A stretch of 64,000 nt of DNA from Eoetvoesiella caeni (GCF_003315175.1 NZ_QNRQ01000001.1:248001-312000), one strand, 5' to 3'. Shown: positions 48,488 through 57,080, counted from the first letter of the stretch. A program made the numbers and translations. The notes: generated by a model not told the origin, from the letters alone.

Positions 48488-49735
48488 TTATCCTTCCAGG
48501 GCTTGCCGGAAATCCTCGATAAGGTCTTCGATATCTTCTATACCGACGGATACGCGCAGCAAGCTGTCGGCAATGCCCATGACCGCGCGGCGTTCAGGAC
48601 CCATTTCGTAATAGATCGTGTGTGCGACAGGCAGCACCAGCGTACGTGTATCGCCAAGATGGGTAGCCAGGATCAGCACGCGCAAGCGATTCAAAAATTC
48701 GAAGACATCGATGTTATCGACCAGTTCGACGCCAAGCAACGCACCAAAGCGATGCTGGAATAGTTCGTCGGCCAGCTTGTGCTGGGGGTGGCCGGCAAGG
48801 CCGGGATAATGCACTTTGGCGACTTTGGGGTGGGCGTCGAGGTACTGGGCCAGGCGCATGGCATTGGAACACTCTTTTGCCAGGCGCAAAGCCAGCGTTT
48901 CGGAGCCGACCGCAATACGGTGCGCCGAGTCGGCCGACAGCGTCCCGCCCATATCGCGCAGGCCTTTTTTCTTGATGTGGGTCAGGCCCCAATCATAGGG
49001 CGAGCCCTTGCGATAAGGCTCGGCAATGGCCTCATAGCCGGTCCAGTCATACAGGCCCGTGCTGGTGACCGCGCCGCCCAGCGCATGCCCATGGCCGCCC
49101 AGGTGCTTGGACAGGGAGTTCACCACCAGGCTGGCATGCACGTCAATGCCGCGGCACAGCCAGGGTGTGGACAAGGTACCGTCCACGACGTAGACCAGAT
49201 TCTTTTCCTTGCACCACTGGCCGATGGCCCGCAGGTCGGCGATTTGCGTACCCGGATTGGCGATGGTCTCGACAAACACCATGCGTGTTTCGGGGCGCCA
49301 TGCCGCCTTCACGTTTTCGCCATCGGTGGCGTCGACCAAGGTGACTTCGACGCCAAGCCCCGCCAGCGTAGTCAGCAGGCTATTGGTATTGCCGAAAATA
49401 AACTGGCTGGTGATCAGGTGGTCGCCTTTGCGCAACAAAGTGAAAAAGACAGCGGTCAGGGCGGCCATGCCGGTCGCGAAAGTCACCGTGCCGGCTCCGC
49501 CCTCCATCTTCGTGATCTTGTCTTCCAGCGCTGCGGTAGTGGGCGTACCCTGGCGCGCATACGTAAATCCTTTCTTGCCCTGGAACACCGCCGCCAGTTC
49601 GCGCGCATCGGAAAACGCATATTCGGATGAGGGATGCAAGGGCTTGTGGATGGCGCCGTGCTCGACACTGGAGCGCCGGTCGGAATGAAGAATGGTGGTC
49701 GTAAAACCATTACCGCTATTATCTTTATTAGCCAT
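48488..49735 (-). CDS. Cys/Met-metabolism PLP enzyme (cystathionine gamma-synthase family)
   Basis: PLP-dependent enzyme of 415 residues. The cofactor lysine is Lys210 in VVNSLSKHLGGHGHALGG, with Asp185 (VVDGTLSTPW) and the phosphate-binding FTYARQGTPT earlier. The family includes O-acetyl- and O-succinylhomoserine sulfhydrylases, cystathionine gamma-synthase and methionine gamma-lyase; the sequence alone does not settle which. Note the longer insertion around EAIAEPYRKGSPYDWGLTHIKKKG. I chose ATG 49735, which begins the family region. It is followed by piuC at six bases. Confidence 0.85.
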   Translation of the reverse strand: MANKDNSGNGFTTTILHSDRRSSVEHGAIHKPLHPSSEYAFSDARELAAVFQGKKGFTYARQGTPTTAALEDKITKMEGGAGTVTFATGMAALTAVFFTLLRKGDHLITSQFIFGNTNSLLTTLAGLGVEVTLVDATDGENVKAAWRPETRMVFVETIANPGTQIADLRAIGQWCKEKNLVYVVDGTLSTPWLCRGIDVHASLVVNSLSKHLGGHGHALGGAVTSTGLYDWTGYEAIAEPYRKGSPYDWGLTHIKKKGLRDMGGTLSADSAHRIAVGSETLALRLAKECSNAMRLAQYLDAHPKVAKVHYPGLAGHPQHKLADELFQHRFGALLGVELVDNIDVFEFLNRLRVLILATHLGDTRTLVLPVAHTIYYEMGPERRAVMGIADSLLRVSVGIEDIEDLIEDFRQALEG

Positions 49736-49846
49736 GATAGTGAAGTGAAGACGATATAAAACAATGCCTGCCTGTATGGCAGGGCCACGCAGCCTACCTG
49801 CTCGCACGCGGCCTCGCCGCAAGCAGCCGGCGCCAATGCGGGAAGC

Positions 49847-50596
49847 TTAGCCGCTGGAGCGCTGGCGCACCGACTCGTAGAGGCAAACTGCGCTTGCCAC
49901 GCTGACGTTCAGGCTTTCGACCGAGCCGGCCATCGGTATTGTGACGAGCTCGTCGCAGGTTTCGCGGGTAAGGCGCCGCATGCCCTCGCCTTCGGCGCCC
50001 ATGACCCATGCCATGGGACGGCGGGCGTCGACCGAATACATCGTGCCCTGCGCCTGGTCGTCGGTGCCCACCAGCCAGACATCGCGATCCTTCAGTTGAC
50101 GCATGGTGCGTGCCAGATTGGTGACCATAATATAAGGGACGGTTTCGGCGGCGCCGCATGCAACCCGTTGCACTGTGCTGTTCAAGCCCACGGCCCGGTC
50201 CCGCGGGGCGATGACCGCATGCACGCCGGCCGCGTCTGCCGTGCGCAGGCAAGCGCCAAGATTATGCGGATCGGTAACCCCGTCCAGAATAAGCAGCAAA
50301 GGAGCTTGTCCCCTGTCCTCAAGCAAATCCAGCACTTCGTCGACATCGATGGCCAATTTGTTTTCTTCAGCCAGCGCCACTACGCCTTGATGCTTGACGC
50401 CGCGCGACAGGCCGTCGAGCCTCTCGATGCCGACAGGATGGATCCGTATATTGGCGGCCTGCGCCTGCTCGATGAACGACTGCATGCGTTTGTCGCGGCG
50501 GGACGCCTCGACATAGAGCTCTTTGATCGACGATGGCGCATGGCGCAAGCGCGCAGTCACGGCATGAAAACCGGCCAAAACCTGATGGGACGACAT
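49847..50596 (-). CDS. rlmB: 23S rRNA (guanosine-2'-O-)-methyltransferase RlmB
   Basis: SPOUT methyltransferase of 249 residues that methylates G2251 of 23S rRNA. The N-terminal substrate-binding domain starts with [17 protein letters not shown]; the catalytic C-terminal domain has [30 protein letters not shown] and [15 protein letters not shown]. An AGGAAAA site precedes the ATG at 50596. It follows rnr by 173 bases, a conserved gene order. Confidence 0.94.
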   Translation of the reverse strand: MSSHQVLAGFHAVTARLRHAPSSIKELYVEASRRDKRMQSFIEQAQAANIRIHPVGIERLDGLSRGVKHQGVVALAEENKLAIDVDEVLDLLEDRGQAPLLLILDGVTDPHNLGACLRTADAAGVHAVIAPRDRAVGLNSTVQRVACGAAETVPYIMVTNLARTMRQLKDRDVWLVGTDDQAQGTMYSVDARRPMAWVMGAEGEGMRRLTRETCDELVTIPMAGSVESLNVSVASAVCLYESVRQRSSG

Positions 50597-50769
50597 ATTT
50601 TTCCTAAATAACGGCCCGAAAGTGGCCGCCGGAACAATTTTCGCACAGATCGCGCCGGCGGCGCTCGACATTCCGTCGAGACACCGCTCAAAAGCCGGGG
50701 CGCCTCAACCGCCCAACGGGCGGATGGCGGGGGGCTTTGGCGCCTTTCTCCCGCCGCCTTGCGTGCGGT

Positions 50770-53256
50770 TCAATGCCGCGTGCGGGTCGAGCGCTTGCCC
50801 GCCGGCGGCTGCCTGGTGCTGCGTTTGGCGGCGGCACGGCGCTCGCGCGAGGTCGTGCCTTTAAGGGCCTCGGGCTTGGCCGAAGCGGCGCGCTTGATCC
50901 GCTTGGGAGCTGCAGACGGCTCTTTGGAGGCCTTGTTCAATTCCTTGAACGTTGTTCCCTTGACCAGGCGAAACTCGATGCGCCGCGCCTCGAGATCGAC
51001 ACGGGCCACCTGAACCTGCACCGCGTCGGTCAAGCGATAGCGGATGCCCGTTCGTTCCCCGCGCAATTCGTGCATGGCCTCGTTGTACTGGAAATAATCG
51101 GAACCCAGCTCGGAGACATGCACCATGCCCTCCACAAACAAGGTGTCCAGCGTAATGAATATGCCGAAGGTGGCAACCCCGGTCACCCGTCCGCTGAACA
51201 CTTCGCCCACATGTTCTTTTACGAACCAGCATTTAAGCCAGGCCTCGACGTCGCGCGATGCATCATCGGCGCGACGCTCGCGAGCCGACAGCAGCAAGCC
51301 GAGCTTCTCCCAGATGGCATGCTCGCGCTCGCCGCGCGGCAAGGCAGCCATGGCCGCGGCATCGTCCAGGGCGGGCACATAGCGTTCGCCATTGATAATG
51401 GACTTGATTACCCGGTGCGTCAGCAAGTCCGGATAGCGCCGGATAGGCGATGTGAAGTGGGCGTAATGCTCGTAGGCCAATCCGAAATGCCCGGATTCTT
51501 CCGGACTGTACATGGCCTGCTGCATCGACCGCAGGCACATGGTCTGCAATACCTCGTGGTCGGGCCGCGAACGGGATGCCTGGATCAGGCGCGCGTAATC
51601 GAGCGTGGTTGGCTCGTCGCCCCCTTCCAGGGTCAAGCCGAGGTTGCGCAGATAGTCGCGCAAAGCCTTCAGTTTTTCAGGAGTGGGCCCTTCGTGAATA
51701 CGATACAAGCCAATGCGCTTGTTGCGCTTCATGTAATCGGCTGCGCAGGTGTTGGCGGCCAGCATGCATTCTTCGATCAGGCGGTGGGCGTCGTTGCGTT
51801 CGTAGGGAATGATTTTTTCGATACGCCCCAGGGGGTTGCATATGATCTTGGTCTCGACCGTATCGAAGTCGATAGCCCCACGCTTCACGCGCGAGCCTGA
51901 CAATAATTGGAACAGTTCGTACAAGTCGCGCACATAAGGATATACATGCTGCATGGCGTTCGCAGCCGGTCCCGTGGGCTGCTGCAGCGCGGCCCATACA
52001 TCGGTATAGGTGGTGCGCGCCTGCGAGTGGATGACTGCCTCGTAGAATTGATAGGCGGTTATCGTACCGGCTTTGGCGCCGCTATCGGGAATGACCATAT
52101 CGCATACCAGCACCAGCCGGTCTACGTCGGGGTTGAGCGAGCAAATGCCGTTGGACAAGGCCTCTGGCAGCATCGGGATCACGCGGCGCGGAAAGTACAC
52201 GCTGGTACCGCGTTCCAGCGCATCGTCGTCCAGCGCCTGGCCGGGCCGCACATAATGGCTGACATCGGCAATGGCAACCAGAAGCCTCCAGCCCGAACGC
52301 TTGCGCTTTTCCGTACCCAGTTCGACCGGCATGCAAAATACCGCGTCATCGAAGTCGCGCGCGTCTTCGCCGTCGATGGTGATAAAAGGCAGATCACGCA
52401 AATCGATGCGTCCTTTGATTTCGGCGTCTTTGACCGTGGCCGGAATCTGCGCCGCCTGCTTCAATGCCGCATCAGAGAAATCCAGCGGTACATCGAACTT
52501 GCGTACCGCGATTTCGATTTCCATGCCAGGGTCGTCGATTTCGCCCAGCACTTCGACAACCCGGCCCAATGGCTGTGTATGCCGTGTCGGCTGCTGCACG
52601 ATTTCCACGGAGACGACTTGGCCGTGTTCGGCCCCGCCCGTGTCGCTGGCCGGGATCAGGATGTCGTGCTTGATGCGCTGGTCTTCGGGCGCCACCATGA
52701 AGGCGCCATGCTCGCGCAAGAAACGGCCGACCAGTTTATTGGTGCGCCGCTCCACCACCTCGACGATGGTGGCTTCGGGCTTGCCGCGGTATTCGCCGTC
52801 GGGCCGTACCAGCACCCGATCGCCATGCAGCACCTTGAGCATCTCGCGCGGCGACAAGAATAAGTCGGGGCCGCCGTCATCGCGCAATAAAAATCCGAAA
52901 CCGTCGCGATGCCCAAGCACGCGGCCGGCAATGAAGTCGGTTTTGACGATAGCCAACTGGCCTTGAGGGTTGCGGCTTACCTGCCCATCGCGCTCCATCG
53001 CGCCGATGCGCCGTTCGAAGCCGACTGAAAGCGGTAGCTGCGCGCCCAATGCTTCGGCCAGTGCCTCGGGGCTGAGGGGCTTTTCGGAAGACCGCAGCTT
53101 CCCGAGTATGTCTTCGCGGCTGGGTACCGCCGGATCGAAATCCGGAGGCAGCGCCGGCGCGCTAGCTTGCAGCCCCGCCGACGAACCTTTGGAGCCTTTA
53201 TCTTTAGAGCCCTTATCAGAGGCTTCGTTGTTGTTGTTTTTAGATCTTTTGATCAA
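50770..53256 (-). CDS. rnr: Ribonuclease R
   Basis: 3'-to-5' exoribonuclease of 828 residues that degrades structured RNA. A basic, Lys/Ser/Gly-rich N-terminus (about 1-30) is followed by two cold-shock-type RNA-binding domains, the RNB catalytic domain (DGEDARDFDDAVFC holds the metal-binding aspartates), an S1 domain (SGRVTGVATFGIFITLDTL) and a Lys/Arg-rich tail. It starts with TTG at 53256, supported by an AGGGAA site; no ATG or GTG fits better. Confidence 0.94.
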   Translation of the reverse strand: MIKRSKNNNNEASDKGSKDKGSKGSSAGLQASAPALPPDFDPAVPSREDILGKLRSSEKPLSPEALAEALGAQLPLSVGFERRIGAMERDGQVSRNPQGQLAIVKTDFIAGRVLGHRDGFGFLLRDDGGPDLFLSPREMLKVLHGDRVLVRPDGEYRGKPEATIVEVVERRTNKLVGRFLREHGAFMVAPEDQRIKHDILIPASDTGGAEHGQVVSVEIVQQPTRHTQPLGRVVEVLGEIDDPGMEIEIAVRKFDVPLDFSDAALKQAAQIPATVKDAEIKGRIDLRDLPFITIDGEDARDFDDAVFCMPVELGTEKRKRSGWRLLVAIADVSHYVRPGQALDDDALERGTSVYFPRRVIPMLPEALSNGICSLNPDVDRLVLVCDMVIPDSGAKAGTITAYQFYEAVIHSQARTTYTDVWAALQQPTGPAANAMQHVYPYVRDLYELFQLLSGSRVKRGAIDFDTVETKIICNPLGRIEKIIPYERNDAHRLIEECMLAANTCAADYMKRNKRIGLYRIHEGPTPEKLKALRDYLRNLGLTLEGGDEPTTLDYARLIQASRSRPDHEVLQTMCLRSMQQAMYSPEESGHFGLAYEHYAHFTSPIRRYPDLLTHRVIKSIINGERYVPALDDAAAMAALPRGEREHAIWEKLGLLLSARERRADDASRDVEAWLKCWFVKEHVGEVFSGRVTGVATFGIFITLDTLFVEGMVHVSELGSDYFQYNEAMHELRGERTGIRYRLTDAVQVQVARVDLEARRIEFRLVKGTTFKELNKASKEPSAAPKRIKRAASAKPEALKGTTSRERRAAAKRSTRQPPAGKRSTRTRH

Positions 53257-53365
53257 GAATACTTCCCTTGTAAAAAAAACAGTGTATAATTCTTTTCTTT
53301 CAAGATTACGCTAATATTTAAAACAGTGCTTGAAAGCGCAGGTGGCTAAGTGCTTTAACTGAATT

Positions 53366-53393
53366 TTAAAGCTTAATTATTAAAAAGCTTTAA
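53366..53393. repeat. AT-rich inverted repeat upstream of tRNA-Leu
   Basis: Nine-bp perfect inverted repeat TTAAAGCTT / AAGCTTTAA with a 10-base A/T loop, in a 190-base AT-rich gap between the divergent rnr and tRNA-Leu genes. It may serve as a promoter-upstream element or protein site; I see no gene here. Confidence 0.4.
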
Positions 53394-53451
53394 CACTTCA
53401 AAAAGGTTTTTAACCAGTTGCGACGTTCAGTACGTTAGCATACTTGTACGT

Positions 53452-53536
53452 GCCCAGATGGCGGAATTGGTAGACGCGCATGGTTCAGGTCCATGTGCCG
53501 CAAGGTGTGGAGGTTCGAGTCCTCTTCTGGGCACCA
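53452..53536 (+). tRNA. tRNA-Leu (anticodon CAG)
   Basis: 85-base class II tRNA with encoded CCA. Acceptor arms are GCCCAGA and TCTGGGC, the anticodon loop is TTCAGGT, a long variable arm follows, and the T-loop is TTCGAGT. Confidence 0.97.
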
Positions 53537-53587
53537 CTTATTTTTTAGAGACTTCTACCATATACAGTCTCTAAGCCAGCAAAAAGG

Positions 53588-53609
53588 CCCGCGAATGCGG
53601 GTTTTTTTT
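53588..53609 (+). terminator. Terminator after tRNA-Leu
   Basis: Stem CCCGC / GCGGG with a GAAT loop, followed by eight T residues, about 50 bases after the tRNA. It lies before the convergent GNAT gene's stop. Confidence 0.85.
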
Positions 53610-53623
53610 CGCCCTTCCCTTCA

Positions 53624-54049
53624 TTACAGCGGCCGCTTCATTGTGCGGTGCTCTATTCCCGCGTCCAGATAAACGCCGCCTTCGGCAACAAACCCATGGG
53701 CGGCATAAAAATCGCAGGCGTGGCACTGCGCCGACAGCTCGACCTGGGCGTGACCGCGCCGGCGCGCCTCATTGACCAATGCCAGCAGCACGGCCGAGCC
53801 CACGCCGCGCCCTCTCCAGGACTCAAGCACCGCCATGCGGCCAATATGCCCGTCGCGCAGCAAACGCCCGGTGGCAATGGCATTTCCGCGCGCATCGCAA
53901 GCCAGGGCATGTACCGAATGCGCGTCCTCCTCGTCCAGCTCTTCCTGGACCGGCACCTTCTGCTCGCGCACAAATACTTCAAGACGAATTGCGCCTGCCT
54001 GCACGCCGACATCACCCCAACCGCCCAACCGCACTGAAAAATTTTTCAT
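53624..54049 (-). CDS. GNAT-family N-acetyltransferase
   Basis: Acetyl-CoA-dependent acetyltransferase of 141 residues. The start region RLEVFVREQKVPVQEELDEED and the acetyl-CoA loop SWRGRGVGSAVLLALVNEARRRG are those of the YjcF/ElaA-like group, and the end has CDFYAAHGFVAEGGVYLDAGIEH. The target substrate is unknown. The ATG at 54049 is chosen because it starts the family; ten further residues are available upstream. Confidence 0.88.
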   Translation of the reverse strand: MKNFSVRLGGWGDVGVQAGAIRLEVFVREQKVPVQEELDEEDAHSVHALACDARGNAIATGRLLRDGHIGRMAVLESWRGRGVGSAVLLALVNEARRRGHAQVELSAQCHACDFYAAHGFVAEGGVYLDAGIEHRTMKRPL

Positions 54050-54216
54050 ATACCTATACTCTGGCCTATCGACATACAAGGGCGCCTGGGCTTCGTTGCT
54101 GGCCGCCTATGCAGCAAAGGCCGATAACGGCCCGCTTGGCCCGAAGTACCGGCCTATGACGCTAAAAACAAGAACCAATACTAATATAGCAACAGATCAG
54201 CACTACAAGGAACGCC

Positions 54217-55938
54217 ATGAGCAGCATACTTACACGCCACACCGCCTTCTATACCGTCATCGCCGGGACAATACTTTTTCTTGGCCTTGCGGCGGCCATC
54301 AGCGCATGGTGGCTGCCTCTTGCGCTGTTGTGCGCAAGCCTGACAATACTGGGCTGCATCGACCTGCGCCAGACCCGGCATTCCATCCGGCGCAACTATC
54401 CGGTGATCGGCAATCTGCGCTATTTTTTCGAGTTCATCCGCCCAGAGATCCGTCAGTATTTTTTTGAAGACGATACACAGCAACTGCCGTTTTCCCGGGT
54501 CAACCGCTCTTTGGTGTACCAACGCGCCAAGCACGTCATCGACAAACGTCCGTTCGGCACCCAGGGCGACGTCTACGGCAACGACTACGAATGGATCAAC
54601 CATTCCATGAACCCCACCCGTCCGGAGAACAGCGACTTTCGCATCGTCGTGGGCGGACCGGACTGTACACAGCCCTATTCGCTTTCAGCCCTCAATATTT
54701 CAGCCATGAGCTTCGGCGCCCTCTCCGCCAATGCCGTGCTTGCACTGAACAAAGGCGCCGCCATGGGCGGATTCGCCCATGACACCGGCGAAGGCGGCAT
54801 CAGCGTCTACCATCTGGAACATGGGGGCGACCTGATCTGGAACATCGGTTCAGGCTACTTCGGCTGCCGCGATAAAGACGGCAATTTCTCGGACGAAGTG
54901 TTTGCGCGTCGGGCCCGGCACGACAGCGTCAAGATGATAGAAATCAAGCTGTCGCAGGGTGCAAAGCCGGGCCACGGCGGTATTCTTCCCGCCGCCAAGG
55001 TAACGCCCGAAATCGCTCTGGCCCGCGACGTTACTGCCTGGCAGGAGTGCGATTCCCCCTCTACGCACAGCGCGTTCAGCACGCCTATAGAGCTGATGCA
55101 GTTCGTTGCGCGCCTGCGCGAACTTTCGGGCGGAAAACCCACCGGCTTCAAGCTGTGCGTCGGCCACCCCTGGGAGTGGATGGCAATCGCCAAAGCCATG
55201 CTGAAAACAGGCATCACGCCCGACTTCATCGTCGTGGATGGCGCCGAAGGCGGGACGGGCGCCGCCCCCATCGAGTTCGTCGACCACGTGGGCACGCCTT
55301 TGCGCGAAGGCTTGCGCCTGGTACACAACACCCTGGTCGGCATCGGCCTGCGCGAACAGATCAAGCTGGGCGCATCGGGAAAGATAATCAGCGCCTTCGA
55401 TATGGCGCGCATCATGGCTTTGGGCGCGGACTGGTGCAACTCCGCACGCGGCTTCATGTTTGCGGTGGGCTGCATACAAGCGCAGGTTTGCCATACCGGC
55501 ATGTGCCCAACCGGGGTCACCACCCAGGACCCTAAACGCCAGGCCGCCCTGGTCGTAAGCGACAAATCGGTGCGGGTGAAAAATTTTCATAACAACACCC
55601 TGCAGGCGCTGGCCGAATTGCTGGCCGCGGCCGGCCTGAAACACCCCAGCGACCTGCGCCCGCACCATATCGCGCGCCGCATTTCAGGCAGCGAGGTGCG
55701 CGTTCTTTCCGCCCTCTTCCCCGACATGAAAAAAGGCGAACTGCTGGAAGGGAATTTCCGGCAGACGATATTCAGGGTCAGCTGGCCCATGGCCCAGGCA
55801 GAGTCGTTCGACCCGCTTTACAGCCTAAGCGCCGCCATCTCGGGCCATGGCCACATGCCCGTACCCGACGGCAACAATCAAGGCGGCGCCACCCAGGCCT
55901 TCGCCGAGGCGGACGCGCCAGCTGCTGGAAACCCATAG
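54217..55938 (+). CDS. Membrane-anchored FMN-binding glutamate-synthase-like protein
   Basis: A 573-residue protein with two N-terminal helices (about 10-28 and 30-48) and a large cytoplasmic Glu_synthase domain (FMN-binding barrel, about 130-500). The barrel shows SAMSFGALSANAVLALNKGA and DGAEGGTGAAPIEFVDH. A 3Fe-4S-type cysteine set C419-x5-C425-x4-C430 follows. There is no glutamine amidotransferase domain, so it cannot be a complete GltB. The family is found widely in proteobacteria; its substrate is unknown. A CAAGGAA site precedes the ATG. Confidence 0.87.
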   Translation: MSSILTRHTAFYTVIAGTILFLGLAAAISAWWLPLALLCASLTILGCIDLRQTRHSIRRNYPVIGNLRYFFEFIRPEIRQYFFEDDTQQLPFSRVNRSLVYQRAKHVIDKRPFGTQGDVYGNDYEWINHSMNPTRPENSDFRIVVGGPDCTQPYSLSALNISAMSFGALSANAVLALNKGAAMGGFAHDTGEGGISVYHLEHGGDLIWNIGSGYFGCRDKDGNFSDEVFARRARHDSVKMIEIKLSQGAKPGHGGILPAAKVTPEIALARDVTAWQECDSPSTHSAFSTPIELMQFVARLRELSGGKPTGFKLCVGHPWEWMAIAKAMLKTGITPDFIVVDGAEGGTGAAPIEFVDHVGTPLREGLRLVHNTLVGIGLREQIKLGASGKIISAFDMARIMALGADWCNSARGFMFAVGCIQAQVCHTGMCPTGVTTQDPKRQAALVVSDKSVRVKNFHNNTLQALAELLAAAGLKHPSDLRPHHIARRISGSEVRVLSALFPDMKKGELLEGNFRQTIFRVSWPMAQAESFDPLYSLSAAISGHGHMPVPDGNNQGGATQAFAEADAPAAGNP

Positions 55939-55975
55939 CGCCCGGAAGGGGCGAAAAACTAGTAGTAACCCCAGG

Positions 55976-56004
55976 TTGCGAAATCCGGTAGTTCGATCTA
56001 TCGT
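55976..56004 (+). promoter_or_regulatory. Promoter-like pair before the hairpin RNA
   Basis: TTGCGA, a 17-base spacer, then TATCGT, each matching four of six consensus positions. The expected start near 56010-56011 coincides with the first base of the first hairpin, which strengthens both calls. Confidence 0.4.
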
Positions 56005-56009
56005 TAAGT

Positions 56010-56117
56010 CACTGCCACACGGCAGTCTGACTGCCCTCGAGGCAGTCCTCGCACACCACGTCATCGTAGGTGTCCGCTGCCATCAGGCAGTAAGGCCCCG
56101 CCAAAAGGTGGGGCCTT
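56010..56117 (+). ncRNA. Candidate small RNA of five consecutive hairpins
   Basis: About 108 bases hold five hairpins in a row: ACTGCC-ACAC-GGCAGT (56011-56026), ACTGCC-CTCGA-GGCAGT (56030-56046), ACACCACG-TCAT-CGTAGGTGT (56053-56073, one bulge), CTGCC-ATCA-GGCAG (56077-56090) and a GC-rich AAGGCCCCGCC-AAAA-GGTGGGGCCTT (56092-56117) that could terminate. Three share CTGCC/GGCAG stems with different loops. There is no coding frame consistent with it. It follows the preceding stop by 72 bases. It could instead be a long 3' UTR structure. I recall a betaproteobacterial family of multi-hairpin small RNAs but cannot confirm membership. Confidence 0.5.
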
Positions 56118-56470
56118 CACGTTTCTGCACCCCCGGCACCCGCCTGCCCGACATCAATAGCGCAGCAAACCACACCAAGACCAAACACAATCCACGGCAT
56201 CCGTTGGGTTCGCAGCAGCGGCACGGCCCGGCGGTTTCGGCGTTGCTCATCTCGTTACGCTCCCCCGCACGGCTTTCAGCGCAATAGCGGGCACGATTAA
56301 TGCTCACGGCGCTCGATATACGGCACTCCAAAAAAACGGAGTTCACTCCGCAAGAAGGCTGTGTAACGCTATATACGACACATAACTCAGGTTCAATAGA
56401 TGGTCGGGCGCGAAAAGGCGCAATGGCAGGTTCAACTATGCTGCTCAAGCTGTTGGGCGAAGGAGGCTGT
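56118..56470 (+). other. Gap between hairpin RNA and orphan gene
   Basis: A 353-base stretch without a convincing gene on either strand; open frames here lack ribosome-binding sites and recognisable content. Near 56,365-56,385 an AT-rich TATATA segment could be the -10 region for the orphan gene that follows. Confidence 0.5.
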
Positions 56471-56836
56471 ATGTACAAAACCAGAATAGCGATCTTCCAG
56501 CAACGAGATCGTCAAATCATAGTCATACCCCTTGATTGCAGCTTCGAAGACAGGCCGCTTTCACAGCGTTGCGAGGCCCTGGCAAACATACAGAAAGCCG
56601 CGCTCAAAGCCGGCCTGGACGCCCCGGCGGCAGCGGTTTGGAGAGTCGGCAACAAGCTTCGCTTCATGGCCCCGACCGAGTGGCATCCGTTCTTGAAAAC
56701 CTTGACCTGGAACACCATCATCGCCAACCTGAGCGGCGCACTGAATTGCCATGATGTCTCAAGGCAGCCTTACGTTATAGGACTCAATCTGGCTAGCAGT
56801 GAACAGCGCGCAGGCGCTCCAAAGCACCGTCCGTGA
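56471..56836 (+). CDS. Orphan 121-residue protein
   Basis: A soluble, mildly basic protein of 121 residues. I do not recognise a family. The start at 56471 has a strong AGGAGG site; the in-frame extension to 56300 adds non-conserved-looking sequence and has no such site. Visible features are a strand-rich start (RIAIFQQRDRQIIVIPLD), a central helix (QRCEALANIQKAALKAGL), then WRVGNKLRFMAPTEWHPFL. No signal peptide or membrane helix is present. It lies beside the hairpin RNA and ends at a terminator. Confidence 0.6.
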   Translation: MYKTRIAIFQQRDRQIIVIPLDCSFEDRPLSQRCEALANIQKAALKAGLDAPAAAVWRVGNKLRFMAPTEWHPFLKTLTWNTIIANLSGALNCHDVSRQPYVIGLNLASSEQRAGAPKHRP

Positions 56837-56854
56837 AGGCAAAGAACCAACAAA

Positions 56855-56880
56855 AAGGCCCTCAATCGCTTGAGGGCCTT
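56855..56880. terminator. Terminator between orphan gene and tRNA-Met
   Basis: Perfect 11-bp stem AAGGCCCTCAA / TTGAGGGCCTT with a TCGC loop, with a T run on the minus strand. It ends the tRNA-Met transcript and perhaps also the orphan gene on the plus strand. Confidence 0.85.
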
Positions 56881-56888
56881 GATATTCT

Positions 56889-56965
56889 TGGTGGCGCATC
56901 CCTGATTCGAACAGGGGACCTGCGGATTATGATTCCGTCGCTCTAACCGGCTGAGCTAATGCGCC
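56889..56965 (-). tRNA. tRNA-Met (anticodon CAT)
   Basis: 77-base tRNA on the minus strand with encoded CCA. Acceptor arms are GGCGCAT and ATGCGCC, the anticodon loop is ATCATAA with CAT. The first pair of the anticodon stem is A-C. It lacks the C1 mismatch and GGG anticodon stem of initiator tRNA, so it is an elongator; an Ile2 (lysidine) identity is less likely but not excluded. Confidence 0.9.
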
Positions 56966-57053
56966 AAAGCACGAAACTATAACATAAATTTTTTGGCTAT
57001 TGCAACGTGCCACGCATGACTTGTTGCCGCCGCACATAAAGCCGCGCCATTGG

Positions 57054-57080
57054 TAAAGATTCACCGCCGGCAGCCGTAAA
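57054..57080 (+). promoter_or_regulatory. Sigma-28 (FliA)-like promoter for chemoreceptor
   Basis: TAAA, a 15-base spacer, then GCCGTAAA. The flagellar sigma-28 consensus is TAAA-N15-GCCGATAA, so the -35 core is exact, the spacing is exact, and six of eight -10 bases match. It lies about 145 bases before a chemotaxis receptor gene. Confidence 0.55.

Noticed and set aside
56011-56090. CTGCC/GGCAG hairpins resembling type I-F CRISPR repeats
   Set aside because: The stems recur three times, but spacing is irregular, flanking repeat bases differ, there are no spacers of constant length, and no cas gene is in the window.
56083-56478. 131-codon minus-strand frame over the intergenic gap
   Set aside because: No ribosome-binding site, no family features, and it runs over the hairpin region.
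56889-56965. Integration-site role of tRNA-Met or the other tRNAs
   Set aside because: No integrase, no duplicated tRNA 3' end and no phage-like genes lie next to any of the three tRNAs.
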